Below are positions 37,541 to 50,263 of a stretch of 64,000 bases of DNA, in pieces. This DNA is from Vanilla planifolia (taxonomy: Eukaryota > Streptophyta > Magnoliopsida > Asparagales > Orchidaceae), in assembly GCA_023846275.1 (NCBI GenBank), contig CM043872.1, forward strand, positions 26,898,670 through 26,962,669, written 5' to 3'. A model generated the notes under the pieces. That model saw only the letters and a program-made list of their open reading frames with translations. It was not told the DNA's origin and made no database searches. The position numbers and the translations under genes are program-made. Every line of letters starts with the position of its first letter. Positions within the stretch are counted from its first letter, which is position 1.

Positions 37541-38202
37541 TGTTCTTCACAATATTGGATTATTATCATCGAAACGTAATCTGAACTATCTTTGTTTATT
37601 GAGTTAATCATGATAAGCATGTTTTTCATTTGCAAATACCAATCTTCTGTTGTGTTTTCTCTGAAACACTTATCATGCAAATATAAGTTGAGTCTTTTTA
37701 AATGAAATGTAACTAAATATGTGTTAAGGGAAATAGAGTAGAGATTGGGATAGGATTGTTAAGTCAACTCCTAAGGTTATGCAAGAACTATATCAAATTT
37801 TGTCTTAGGTTGGTCTATAATCAAATTGACATGAGTTGTCTTGGCTTTAGTTGAAGTGTTACATTTTGATTATGTGCTAAGCTCACATCGAATTGAACAT
37901 ATGCTTGGAATCTAGTTGAAATAACCATGCCCATATTTCTACATCTTTGTATTCATTATTATAAAAAATATTTATGTATATAAATTGTTAAATTTATATG
38001 ATTATATAATTGCATATATGTACATCTATCCTAATTGAATTTATTAATGTATATATGCCTAAGATCATTGAAGATAAAAAAATAATGGAAAGTTGAATGT
38101 ATCCTATTCTAGATTGAGATCAAATTGATGAGTAATGATATATGCTAGCTTGGTTCAAATTACTCCTATTTCAATCTTCTATCAGACCAAGATTGAATAG
38201 AA

Positions 38203-38545
38203 GACCTTCAATTATTTCTAGTGTCAGGGTCAGATTGGACATGTAACATTCTAATAGAGGTAAAGTGAGGTGGATTATTTATGGATGTTGAACATGGAAA
38301 TAGAGATGGGAATTATATTAATCATGCAGGATAAAGTGGGTTGAAGGGGCAATGGGGTTTTTTGCTTGATAGATAAACCTTCAATCTTTTCTAGTGCCAG
38401 GTTCAGATCGGATGTGTAACATTCTAATAGAGGTAAAGTGAGGTGGATTATTCATGGATGTTGAACATGGAAATAGAGATGGGAATTATATTAACCATGC
38501 AGGATAAAGTGGTTTGAAGTGCAATGGGTTTTTTTTCTTGATAGA
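38203..38545. repeat. 173-bp tandem duplication
   Basis: Bases 38203-38375 repeat at about 38376-38545 with few mismatches (taacattctaatagaggtaa at 38244 and 38417). It lies just upstream of the TAF7 start-codon exon. Confidence 0.92.
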
Positions 38546-38937
38546 TAGATTTAATAATTTTTGGTTTTTGCATCATAAAAATTTCAAAACATGTACGGAA
38601 ATATTTTTTAAGATTTTTTTAGTGATAGTACTTGGTTTTGATGCTATGTGTAATGTTAACTTCTGTTTTGTTACTATTTCTGTGAGTCTTTTATATAGGT
38701 TGATTCTTTAAATTTGAAACCAATTTTTGCATCCAGTAACTGTAATTTGACTCTTCTCTACTTATGTTATTTTGAGTATGGTTTTTGTTACTTATGTTAA
38801 ATTTACGTGAACTGTTGTCTGAATTAGTGCTTCTCAGATTACATTTATTTTTTAATGTTGTTTGTGAACTAATATGGAGATGGTTAGAAAAAGCTTTTTT
38901 GTAGCAGCAAATTTGAGTTGTTGATCAAGCTTTTCAT

Positions 38938-41900
38938 ATGGAGGAACAGTTCATACTACGTGTTCCACCTTCCATAGCTGAACGAATTGAACGCTTGTTG
39001 AATGAAGATTCATCCATTTCTCATGATGGTTCCTTGGATTTGTCCTTTACAGGTATTTTGTTTTGGGAGATGTTTTATAGATCTTGTTCATCTAAATTTT
39101 TTATATGTGAAAATCTTAAGTTTTTAGTTTGTTTGGTTTAGATTAGTTTTCCTTTATTACTAATTGTTTTATATTTGATTTTGGCTAGGCTTGTAAATAG
39201 TTCATCTAACCTGATCTGAAAAAATAGCTGATTGAATTATTTTTTAGATCTAATAACCTGATCCTCTTTTTTGTTTAAAATTGTTGGATTGGATTTTGGA
39301 TTTACCCAGATATGATTCAACATTCACACAACGTGCAAATAATATCTTCCAGGGTTTGATTAGCTTTTGTGTTTGATCTAAAGACAACTTGGCTCCTGTT
39401 TTGATTGGTGTAGAAGCATATGCTATTTATTCTAAATTTGCATTTACGTTGAGCTCGCTTGTTTTTCTTTTAAGTGTGGTTTTACTTTTGTTAAGCTGAC
39501 ATATTACTGTATAGGATGAGATTAACATATAAAAAAATGTCACCAAAACTAATGTTTCATTTTGGATTTGGATTGGTTTGGATATCAAACTTGGGTTTTT
39601 TTGAGTTGGTGGCCTATGCGGGCATATTGGATTTGCCATGATTCAATTAAAAAATTAATTTGATCTGAGAACTAATGGGTTGGATTCTAGATTGGGGTTG
39701 ATCTGATTTGAATCCAAACCGTTTACAGGCCTAATTTCAAGGATGCAAATTTTTGCTGTTTTGTCGTCACTATTCTTTTTGTTTGTTCAAAAGAGTGCCT
39801 TATTATGGTTTTATGCTTTGAACTTTGACGTTTTGCTTACCAAGGCATTTGCTTATATCAGCAAGCTACCTGAAAGTTGTAGAAGAAGCAAGGGGTGTTG
39901 AGTGCTCTATGCCATGTACAAAAACAATCTGCTTAGCACTACATATTAGGACTGTGGGTCAAATATGCCACATGTCCAGTATGTTTCTTAAATGGACTAG
40001 TCAAACACTCATATCTGAGTGGGTTTGTATTCAAAATATGTTAATAACTTACAAAGCTTTACAAAACTACTATGTGATAATTAAGATATTTTACCTGTCA
40101 TTAAGGAAGTACAACTTTTTAATGTGGATTAAGTTAAAACTAGCATTAGTGATGTTGATTTGCCGTATATAAAATTAGATAAAAGTCTTGATTTATGAAA
40201 CTTAATAATTTTTATTCAGGAAGGGGGCAAGAAAATGTGAACAATATTCTATCTGTTATACTTGAAACAGCATCTGTAACATTTATTTATTAAGCTCCAT
40301 GGATATAAATCCAAAGACAAGGCATTTTGCATTTGCATAACGTCTATTTAAGCTGTATAAGAGATAGTATTAAGTACACTACCTCACTATGTTTTCTACA
40401 TTTAAGCTCATGCCCCACAGTTAAACAGGTCCGGATTGTCAAACTTTGGATCATTTTCATCCAAATCTTGTTGAAATTGACCCTCCAGACTAGTTTAATT
40501 TAAAATTGACCGACCTTCTTGCAAGGATTTATGCCCAAATTTTTTTTTTAATTCAAAAAAAATTTTAAAATTAATAAAAATATTTAAATACATTAAAAAA
40601 ATTATCGAAGCATAACTCTGAAACTGAAACTTCAATTGGCCATCATAAGTGAAACTAAATAGCTTGGCCCGAGGACACATAAACTGCATTCATTTTGAGT
40701 ATCTGTTGTTTTAGTATATCTGGATGCTTTATTTTATGTGAAAAGACCAACGTTATCTATTTCATTATCTTGATGATTGTTTGATTAGCATCAGTTTTAT
40801 ACTAAAAATAGTTTATAACCAGTGATGCTAAACAATTTGCTCTATGAAGTATTTTTTGTACTGGAAAACCATTTTAACTGAGCAGATTTGATGATAAACT
40901 TAGTTGCTTGATTTCTCAAGTTCTTTTAGAAGAAATATGAGCAAATTAATTGATAGAGAAATTTAAGAAAGTAATTCTGACTTTTGGAAGTGAGAGACTC
41001 ATAATTGATGTTGGCATCCTCATACATTTATAGAATATTATAAATAAGTTTGTTAAAGAACAGCATGAATTATTAGAAGTTACTAAAGAAAAAAGAATAA
41101 GAAAAAAAATAAATATTTTATTGTTTAGTAAATATATATTCAAACTTAAATAATTTAAATTAAAGAAATATAATATAACCAAATCTAAGCGATGTTAATT
41201 TCACACAGAAGAAGATTTTGAGATACATAATAATATAACAAATTAAAAGCCAAAAAGTAGAAATATTTACATGAATTGTGAGGAAAAGTTGGATTCCACG
41301 ATACTATGGTGATATGTGTGCATGCATTTACTTGTGCAAAATTGTTTTCTTGTCTTTTTTATGTGTTTGTGTGGTGTACCTGTATGTGAATGTTCATTGT
41401 GCATGTTTGTGTGTATGCATTTGTGTGAGTGTGTTTTTGCATGTGCAGATATGTCTGGCTATGTGTGTGTATGTGTGTGCTTGTATGTGCTTAGGTGCAC
41501 ACACATGCATACTCATATAGAGATGCACATATAAGCACACATATACACACAAGAAACCACTCACATGCTCAAACATGCACACACATACAAGCATGAATGT
41601 GCATGCATAGACATACACATACAAATGTGCACAAACATATGAATGCATCCACTCAAGCACACATGCACATATCCACCCACACAAGCATGCATACACACAC
41701 TCATATGCACACACAAAAGTATATACACACTCCTCTACACCCACACAAGCACACACACTTACACACCCATGAACATTAAAACACACAAACCCACACACTT
41801 GTAGACACATACACATACACATATATAAGTATGCATGCATACACATGCACGTAGACACGATCATTCACACACAGAAGTATACTGAAAATAAATGGATAAT

Positions 41901-44016
41901 GTGATGCGTAATGCTTGCCATTGCCATCTTAAAATCATAATTGCATTTACATTGTATGTTAGTCAGTTAACTAATATTGTATGAGTTACAAGCATTGTTG
42001 GCTTTATTTTGTTCAAGAGAGTTTTTAATTTTTGTATAGAATATGATATAGTGTGATGACTTGTGTAGATTTAGTAGGTGAACAAGCTCAGTTTGGCCTT
42101 TGTGAATTGTCGTGATGCCTTGATGATCAGCTGTTCTAGCATGTTTTGGGGCAACTTGGTCAATATTGAAATGGTTCAAAAAAAAAAAAAAAAAAAAGGA
42201 ACTGTTTTCATCTTTTGCATAATTCTGCGGTTTTGAATTTTGATGATTTTTTGGTCAAATTAGGAAGTGCAATGTTCTTCTGTTTTGCTCTAACTTCTGA
42301 TATTTCTGCAGTTTTATGGTAGGCATGCCCTTTTTTTCTTAGTCTACCTTTGTGTTATGAAGGTTCAAGTAATTTTCACTGAGCATCAAATTTCATTAAA
42401 AATTTCTGTAGTCTACGTGATTTTCCTTTGCGAGCTAAGGACCAATTGCTGTAGCCGTGAAGATGTTGTTGATCGTTGAGAGACTTTGGCAGCCACAGCA
42501 ATTGCCATTGGAGATTACATGTAGTTCCTTCTTTGAATTGTTGTTGTTAGGGTTAATTTCTTCAGCCTGGGCATCTTTCTTGACAATCTAGCTCAGGCTA
42601 AGTACCTTTGTCATGAACCAAATGCCAACGCCCAAGGACATTGTGCTCTATCAGTAAAAGCCCATACAAGTGATGGCCTACTTGGTGCAACCCTTTTAAG
42701 TACTGCCAAGGACACAATGTTACCGTTTTCCTCTTCCTACCTTCATCCCTCAATTGCCAATGTTCGTGTTGAAGGGCATACCCCCTTCTTCCTCCTTGCC
42801 CGCACTCTAATAACGACCATATAATCCTTATAAGGATATTGGTTGATGCAATTAATAAAGATCCTTTTTTTTGTGTTACCTACCTTTCTTTCTTAACCAT
42901 TGGTACTGACTAGACATGTCCATGAGGTTTAGTGGCCTTGCATTAGAACTTGGGAATTGAGGCAGCACTCCATTAAAGTCTTCCCAGTGTTTGATCTTGA
43001 TCAATGTTCAGTGTAGTTTTTGCTTCAGTGATAACAAAAATGTGAGCATTAATAATTTCTTTTTCTGCAGATGATGGAAGGACTGGTACTTTCGTTATTG
43101 GGAATGAGAGGTTTCCTGCTTCTCTTTTGGATCTTCCATGCGTTGTGGAGTCTTATAAAACGTACGATGATACTGCTCTCATTAAAACCGCAGATGTGGG
43201 TCAGGTAGATATATATTTTGTTCTTGCCATGATCGAATGAAGCTTTTTGCTAAATCAAACCATTATTTTGATGCAGGTAATCATGGTGAGAGAAGAAGGT
43301 GATCCTGCTCCTGAAGGAATAGAGTACAGGCATGGTCTAACTCCTCCAATGAGGGATGCTCGTCGGCGGCGATTTCGCAGAGAGCCTGATCTAAATGTAT
43401 TTCAATTTCCAAGTTTTTTTAAGCATCTGCATACTTGTTATGATTGTTATATTACATTTCTTCTCCTTTGTGCAGCCTGAGCTGGTGCAACGGGTAGAGA
43501 AAGATCTTCTGAGCATTATGTCTGGAGGAACAGTGGAAAATATCCTTTGTGATAACACTTTTTTTCTATTGCAGTTCCTATTGTTGCATCAGCTTGCTCT
43601 CAAACTTATATTGTTCCAGTACATTGGTTTTTTGGCTTTGTTTCCCTCTATTCTCTCTTTGCCATACTGATGTTTTGTATGTCAATGCTTGTTATTCTTT
43701 TTGCTCAAGTAATTTGTATTCTTACCAATTGTTCAACGCATGTTACCAAATGTTTAGAGATCATAGACGAGACATGGGTACTCTAACTTAATGTATATTA
43801 CTTTGTGATTTGTTCTAACTGCTCAAGCCTTTTTGTTATTTTTCTGCTTTTTCTTGACCTTTGCTTGCAAGATCCCAAGCAGAGGATGTGGATGGTGGGC
43901 GAAGGAAGGCAGTTCAGGTTGCTGTAACTAAGCCAGATGTTGTTCCGGTTGAAAGAACCGGAGATGGTGGAGAACCAGAAAGAAGTGACTCGGATGATTC
44001 TGTGGAACATAACTGA
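38938..44016 (+). CDS. TAF7: Transcription initiation factor TFIID subunit 7 (TAF7)
   Basis: Coding exons: 38938-39052, 43071-43204, 43277-43396, 43476-43539 and 43880-44016, giving 189 aa, close to plant TAF7 length. It starts MEEQFILRVPPSIAERIERL. Exon 2 reads DDGRTGTFVIGNERFPASLL and TYDDTALIKTADVGQ. Exon 3 reads YRHGLTPPMRDARRRRFRRE and PDLN. Exon 4 reads PELVQRVEKDLLSIMSGGTV. Together these form the TAFII55 N-terminal domain. The short tail ends ERSDSDDSVEHN, acidic like other plant TAF7 tails. TAF7 is part of TFIID and binds TAF1 in RNA polymerase II preinitiation. Introns 1-3 are GT-AG. The last (43540-43879) starts ATATCCTTT and looks U12-type; its acceptor at 43879 was chosen because it alone keeps phase with the acidic tail and ends in AG. 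A leader acceptor at 38904 precedes the start. Confidence 0.93.
41300..41865. repeat. Low-complexity TG-rich then CA-rich tract
   Basis: From about 41300 to 41490 the plus strand is rich in tgtg/tgcatg. After 41495 it switches to cacaca/catgca and stays so to 41865. The halves are therefore partly self-complementary around the switch (gtatgtgcttaggtgcacac). Long Cys/Val and His/Thr ORFs in it, such as 41394-41864 minus, are low-complexity artefacts. Confidence 0.9.
42178..42197. repeat. 20-base poly(A) run
   Basis: Uninterrupted A run in TAF7 intron 1. The roughly 200 bases before it (from about 41970) could be a small retroposed sequence, but no target-site duplication was found. Confidence 0.85.
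43540..43879 (+). other. Putative U12-type (minor spliceosome) intron of TAF7
   Basis: The donor reads atatcctttg directly after the conserved GGTVE codons. It matches the U12 consensus (A/G)TATCCTTT fully. Near the 3' end, ttttctttttcttgacc-like sequence has a branch-site match tttttcttgac (A at 43857), one base from TTTTCCTTGAC. The AG at 43871 is at ideal distance (14) but breaks the frame. The AG at 43879 (22 bases) restores the frame to the acidic tail. AC at 43858 would also keep frame but lacks a branch site. Confidence 0.65.
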
Positions 44017-47000
44017 AGCATGGGAAGATGAGGTCAAGCCTTCTGCATCATAGTTGATGCATTAGCTGACTATTTGCCCTATTGAATCAAAAGGTCCATG
44101 CATCAACATGCTTGAATCAGCAAACAAAGCTTTGTTCCTGCCAAAATAGTTCATCCTATTGTCCAGGAATCTGTTTTTAGAGGACAAATGTTCGTTAAAA
44201 TTAACTAAATGCAAGTTATGGAGGCCACAAGGTTGTTGATTCATGATCTTATTATCTGGAGAATTTATTAAAAATAGAATAGATTAAGAGGGATAATAGA
44301 TAAAGAAAAAAATTATTCTCGATAAAAAAATATATTATATAATAAGTAGAGACTTTATCTAATAAACTTTATTTAAAGTATGTTTATTTTTGAAGTTTGA
44401 CTAAATGAAAACTCTGCCTAAGTTAGAGTGTATATATCATGAAGTTCGAGATTGTTACAAAGAATGGAGAATACAATTAAGAAAAATAATAATTCATGTA
44501 ATGTGTAAAGTCTCATGAAAGTATCAACGTATTTTAGCTTTTTGCAAAAATAAGGGTGCTTGAAATATAGGTCATCACTTGGTTATTGCATCATTGGTTA
44601 ACTGGAAAGTTAACCTGTTTTAAAAAAAAATTAGATGTATTATTTCACAAGTAGAATGTATTGTTGCTTTTTATTAAATTTAAGCTCTAGATTAATGACA
44701 ATATTTTTTTTTTTTTATTATAACACTTTTTTCTTTCAAAAATAAACTATCTTGAATTAGACTTTCAATCTATAAGAATCCAATATAGTCAACATCAAAG
44801 TAGGCTTTAATTTGTAAATAGTTGCGAATTTGTTATGTAATACTTTTTCTTGTGCATTTTAAAATTCTTAAAACATAGTAATGCTACATTTTTTAATTAT
44901 TTTATATGTATCTTACAACATTAAAAAGAAAGGAAACATCAAGTATGATGACACTTAGGTAGGCGAGATTACAAACCAGATTGTTATGCCCTTAGCTTCA
45001 ACTAATCTATGAAAAAAATCATAAATGATGTTTTTCTTTGACTAATGGTTAAGGGAGTTAAAGAACTACTGCTTAGTGTTAGATTAAGGAACCAACCAGT
45101 ATTCGCAAGTTTATACGTTATCGTAAAAAGGATTTTGGGGAGCTATCGATACATTTGTGTATACTTCCTAACATGTAATTTGTTTACGTAATGGAATCCA
45201 ACAATGTAAAAATATTTTCCTAACTTTAATTTTTTTCTATTCTATGCATTTTTTGTATTTTAGTAAGATTAGACTGGAGATTAGAGTTCTTAGACGCTAT
45301 GCAAGAAGAGACTTGTTGTATTTTTTTTTATGGCGTATGTGACTGCAGGTATTAGAGCCCCATTCATTGGGATGACTAATACAATCAACAAACATAGAGA
45401 AAGGATTTTGTAGGTGGAAGTTCTTCTTGGTGTTGCACCTGATAGGAAAAGTTTGTGTGTCATTTAAGAGTGCCTTGAACACTTAGAGTTTATGTAAGGT
45501 CTTCAACGAATCCTTGTAGAGGATTTTGAGTGAATTTGTCACGAGAAGGACAAATTGCATTGTGAGTTGTTTGTGATATGCAAAGAATTGAAAGTGCAAA
45601 GTTTTTTGCTATAAAATGAGAACTCTATGAGAATTCATGAACAAAAGTATTGAAATAGCACTAAGAATACTAAGGGCTTGGAGAACTTATTATGAGACAT
45701 AGAACAATACTTCATTGTTGCTTATGTGTTGGATGTAAAGAATGTGATCATTTCCAATAATTGATACATAAAAAAAGCTCAATAGAGAAATAAAGGATCA
45801 ATTTCTCCTTTATAATACTTCTTGGGTGGCTTAGGAAGCTTTGTAGAAGTTGAAGCACAATGGGGCTGTGTAGGAAAATGTTAAGGAATTCAGTTTCTTG
45901 ATGTTACATATTTAGAATATGCTCGAGGAAGACAACATTTTCAACTTCTTGTTTAGGTTGCAACCATGGGCTTAATTGGAGCTTCATCAACAAAATATGA
46001 AGGATTTATTGAGTATAATCATATGTATCAATACTCTTGTGAACTTGAGAGTTTCTAATACTTCAAATGTTGCTTTAAAATCTAAAGAGAAATGCAAAAA
46101 AAGAGAGGAGAATGAAAGCAGGATGCAAGACAACATGGTAGGGTTGAGAATAATGATAAAGACAAGTAGAAGCAAGAGTCATCTCGTAATCTTATTTTCA
46201 AAGACATATAAATCTAAATAACAAAACTCTTATTTTCAAAGACATACTAATCTAGATAATAGATAACCTTAGAAACACTTATTAAAGATTCATCTCGTAC
46301 TTTGTTATGCTACTTTTTTATCAATATTTATTAAACAATAATTTAATCTTTACACATATATGATATGATATACATTTAACATGTAAAGAATAATATATAA
46401 TAATATATTATTATAATAATAATAGTAAAAAATATCTAAATATTTCTCTTTTTATATAGTATTTGAAGTTTCTTACATAATATTGTATATCACATCAAAT
46501 CATATATATTATATATAAGTTCTATCTATCTCTTAAATCTAACTCACCAAGGATTAATCTTTATTTTAAATCCTAATTGTTATAGTACTTAAAAGTTTTG
46601 CTCTCGATGTTATCTTTTCCTCTTACATAACTCATTTTCAAATCTCTTGAAACATCTTCACTTGCTCTCTTGTTTCTATTCATGACTTTGGCTAAGTACT
46701 ACACCTCTTAAATTCTTGAAAAAAAAAACTCTCTAAGTCATGACTAATGTCTTACTTATACTTATTCTCATGATTTATCATATACTCAATCCTTTAAATG
46801 CCTTCAAAAGTTGTGTCCCTCCTTCATATGGTCATCTTTTCGCCTACTAACTTTTTATTTAAAAATACTTATTATCAATTAAACTCATGCCTATGTTAGT
46901 TTTTTTGTTTATTTGCTATTTTAGGTGTTAAGTGTTTTGCAACTTCTACTAATTATACAAGTATGATCAATAAACTTGTACTACATATTTCTCAGTCTTA

Positions 47001-47226
47001 CATAAATCTATATTTATTTCTTATCATATTAATATAATATTTTTATCATATTGTATGATACTTTCTTGTAAGCCATGATTGCCAATGGTCCATGATTGCC
47101 AATGCTAGGTTTTTCTTTTATTTAGTATATTTTTAGCACATTATTAGGTAGTAATGTGTCATGTATAAGCCTTATAAGAGTTTTATTTATTTATGGACAT
47201 TGTTCTTATTATTTTTTATTATTATT
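44017..47226. other. TAF7 3' UTR and AT-rich intergenic DNA
   Basis: Roughly 44017-44270 is moderately GC and likely 3' UTR. The rest is AT-rich. A less AT-rich stretch at 45290-46200 has only broken frames and may be element debris. No gene recognised. Confidence 0.45.
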
Positions 47227-48280
47227 TTATCAAGTAAGGATATTTTAATTATTTTATTTTTAAGTATTGGTTTAGTATTTAAATCTTGTTAAACACATGT
47301 TATTTAATGAAAGAATTTGATTGTTTACATGACATTACTCTCTTTATTGAAACTATGATATCTTTATTATACATGTCATCACATCGTTGGGTTGTAGTCT
47401 AAGTTTATTTAGGTTATGATTCAAATACATTTGAGTTATAATTTAGATTTAATTCTACTATTGCCAACACCCTCATCATCACTATACCTTAGACCTTGCT
47501 TTAAGATTTTGTCATACTTCTTTGTCATTTTAATATCAGAGCAAATCAAATATATAATTACAAGATTTTTTATTCTACCTCTACCAAAAAAAATCATATT
47601 TTATTGTTGACTTTAGCTTTTACATCTTGAAGTAATATTTAGTATTATTTTTTGTAAATTTATTTTACATAGTTAAAAGTTTTAAAATGTTATATTACAT
47701 TTTTTGCTAGTTTAATAAATGTAAATTCATTTAAATTTTTTTATTTTTTTCTAAGGGATTAATTATTTTATCAAGTAAGGTTATTTTTATTATTTTATTT
47801 TTGAGTATTAGTTTAGTATTTAAATATATTTAAAGACATACCATTTAATGAAAGAAGTTGACAACTATTTATATTACATTACTCTCTTTATTGAAATTAT
47901 GATATCTTTATTATGCATGTTATCACATTCCTAAGTTATGATCTAAGTTTATTAAGTTAAGATTTAAAGGTTTTCGAGTTACAATTTAGATTTATTTTCA
48001 CAATTGTCATCATTCTCATCGTCACTCTACCTTAGATCTTGTTGTAACATTTTGTCATAATTCTTTGTCATTTTGATATTATAACAAATCAAGATATAAC
48101 TTCAAGAATACTGATTCTACCTCCCTAAAAAAATATCATTTTTAATTGTTGAATTTTGCCTTTTACATCATCTAATATATTTTATTCTTGTGTGTATTGA
48201 AGTAATACTTAGTGTTATTTTTTGTGAATTTGTTTTATATAGTTGAAAGTATTTAAATTTTATATTACATTCTTCTTCTT
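47227..48280 (+). repeat. 541-bp tandem repeat of an LTR-PBS fragment
   Basis: Copies start at 47227 and 47768 with ttatcaagtaagg and share blocks throughout (attactctctttattgaaa, ccttaga, tttgtcat). Each copy contains a junction like a copia LTR end and primer-binding site: catttta|atatcagagcaaatc at 47526-47546 and cattttgatattataacaaatc at about 48069. The second PBS-like site is decayed. Confidence 0.75.
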
Positions 48281-49865
48281 CTTCATAATTTTTATAAATT
48301 TTAATATTTTAACCTTAACAACTAAGTCATGCATAAATATTACTTTTTGAAAACATAAAATGAATACGTGACCTATGTTGTGTGATGCTCTTTTTTTCTA
48401 ACCCATATTTCAACATACATAACTAAAACATATTAAATTATTTTTTAGAATTTATTACAAATAATTTTAATCACATGATACATATATATTAACAAATTCA
48501 ACATAAATTATATGAATATTTTACTCATGTTAACTATGAATAACAAGAGTATTTTTTTATGAAACATTGATAAAAATAAATATCTAAATTCCTTTTTATT
48601 ATAGTGCTTTGTTATAGAAAGTTTATTATTGTGTTCTATACATTTGATTATTAAATCGACCATGTCTACCATTTGTATACACTTTCTATGACAAATAAAT
48701 TAATCTTGCAAAAATTATGATAAAAGTTGTTAAAAAGGTAATTTATAATACATGCATAAAGATATTCATATCCACACGAAATTTCAACAAAAATATATAA
48801 TTCTATTCTCACATAAAAGTCTTTGTAGAAGGTTTTGTTTATTTTTGATGTGTTAACTTATTACCCATCAGTCTTATTGTTATGTGATTCTTTGTACAAC
48901 AAACCCAAAGGAAACCATCACAAGTATCAAAATTTAAAAGGTGATAAAATAAAAATTAAATAAATATTATAGAAAATTATATTTACCATTACTATAAGTT
49001 AAAAAAAAATAAAAACTAAAACAATGATATTGAAAACTCCAAGGCATTAATTAAAATAACTATGAAAAAAACGATTCATTTTAGATGTTCATTCTTATCG
49101 ATAATTGGATTTTGAAAAAGGACTTAGAGATTATAGTTTAGATGGCTTAAAAATTAAATATTCAATAATAGAATAAAAGTGTTAGTAGTGGTTAAGAATT
49201 ATTTGTTTATTATGAAGGATTAAAGATTTTATGAATTAGGGATTATGAGTTAGCAATTTAGAAGGTACAAATTGTTGAGTTTGATGTTAAGGATTAAGCA
49301 TTAAAGAATTGGAATAGATGTTAGAAATTTAAGAATTAAGTTTGGGTGTTATATATTATACACTTAAATTGACAAATTGAGATTTAAGATATACGATTAA
49401 GTATCATTAACATTTAATCATGGATTAAATATTTTATCTAATTTTAAAACATTAATTCTTAATTTAGAATCCTTGATATCAAAAACTCAAATGCAAAACT
49501 CTATTTCCTTACCTCATAATCTATAAATCACAAAATATCTAAACCTTATTGTTCATCCCTTATCCATAAAGTCTAAATCCTAAACGTGTAATCCCTGCAA
49601 TTTGATCTTTAAGTGTTGGAGGGAGGAAGAGAGAGACCAACACTAATGACCCATTTTTCTTGCAACCATATGGTTTCTAGTTTTACAAACCTACAAGTAA
49701 ACCGTTCCAAATTCTACATTCCAAGGGAAAAGCAAATTATTAAATTAAATTTTATATATTCGGGAAATTAAAACAACAGAGACATTATATATAGTTTTAT
49801 ATAATTGACCGGGTGAGAAAACAATGGAGCCATTAATTAAATTAGACCATTAAATCATGGCGAGC
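48281..49865. other. AT-rich intergenic DNA
   Basis: No ORF, gene or clear repeat pair. The region 49160-49560 is rich in short att-aag words (gattaag, gaattaag) but shows no fixed period. Confidence 0.4.
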
Positions 49866-50182
49866 TGAGGAGCAATACGATACCAAACAAAGGGCAAACC
49901 ATAGTTAAAATAGCTGTGATAAAATAGACCATTTCATCCGGCCGGCCACCATATGGTATCGTCGTTGATGGATGTTCAAGCCTCCAGCTAATTATGCAAA
50001 CCCACCTTTTGTTTGAACTCCTGTTGGACATGGACTTGATCAAAGCTCTTATCTCGCCATATTAACTTCGATGCCAGCTTTCAATCCATATATATATTAT
50101 ATTTGTGTCTATTGCTTGCATGGTCGATCAACTACGGGGTTTAGTTCCCAAATGAAGACTTCCTTGTTGCAATGAAGACATC

Positions 50183-50190
50183 TATAAATA
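50183..50190 (+). promoter_or_regulatory. TATA box of germin-like gene 1
   Basis: tataaata, 74 bases before the start codon, and conserved at the matching place in the inverted copy (54383-54390). Confidence 0.8.
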
Positions 50191-50263
50191 GCTAAGGTAG
50201 CTGATGTTGTTCTCCCCAGCATTGAGTAATTTGCGAAACAAGAGCAAGAGAATTGATCTCCCA

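Larger units (their letters stand above)
39053..43070 (+). other. TAF7 intron 1 (4.0 kb)
   Basis: Spans ag|gtattt to ttttctgcag|. It holds a long TG/CA low-complexity tract (41300-41865), a 20-base poly(A) run (42178-42197), and AT-rich DNA. The 115-codon ORF at 39825-40172 and others here have no recognised domain. Confidence 0.85.

Noticed and set aside
39825..40172. 115-codon ORF in TAF7 intron 1
   Set aside because: No recognised domain, lies between well-supported TAF7 exons and its codons look like random AT-rich DNA.
41394..41864. 156-codon ORF on the minus strand (and companions on the plus strand)
   Set aside because: Translation of a TG/CA low-complexity tract inside a TAF7 intron; composition is almost only Cys, Val, Met, His and Thr.
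43872..44016. Alternative TAF7 last exon starting after the AG at 43871
   Set aside because: Better branch-to-acceptor distance but shifts the frame and loses the conserved acidic SDSDDS tail; the AG at 43879 was preferred.
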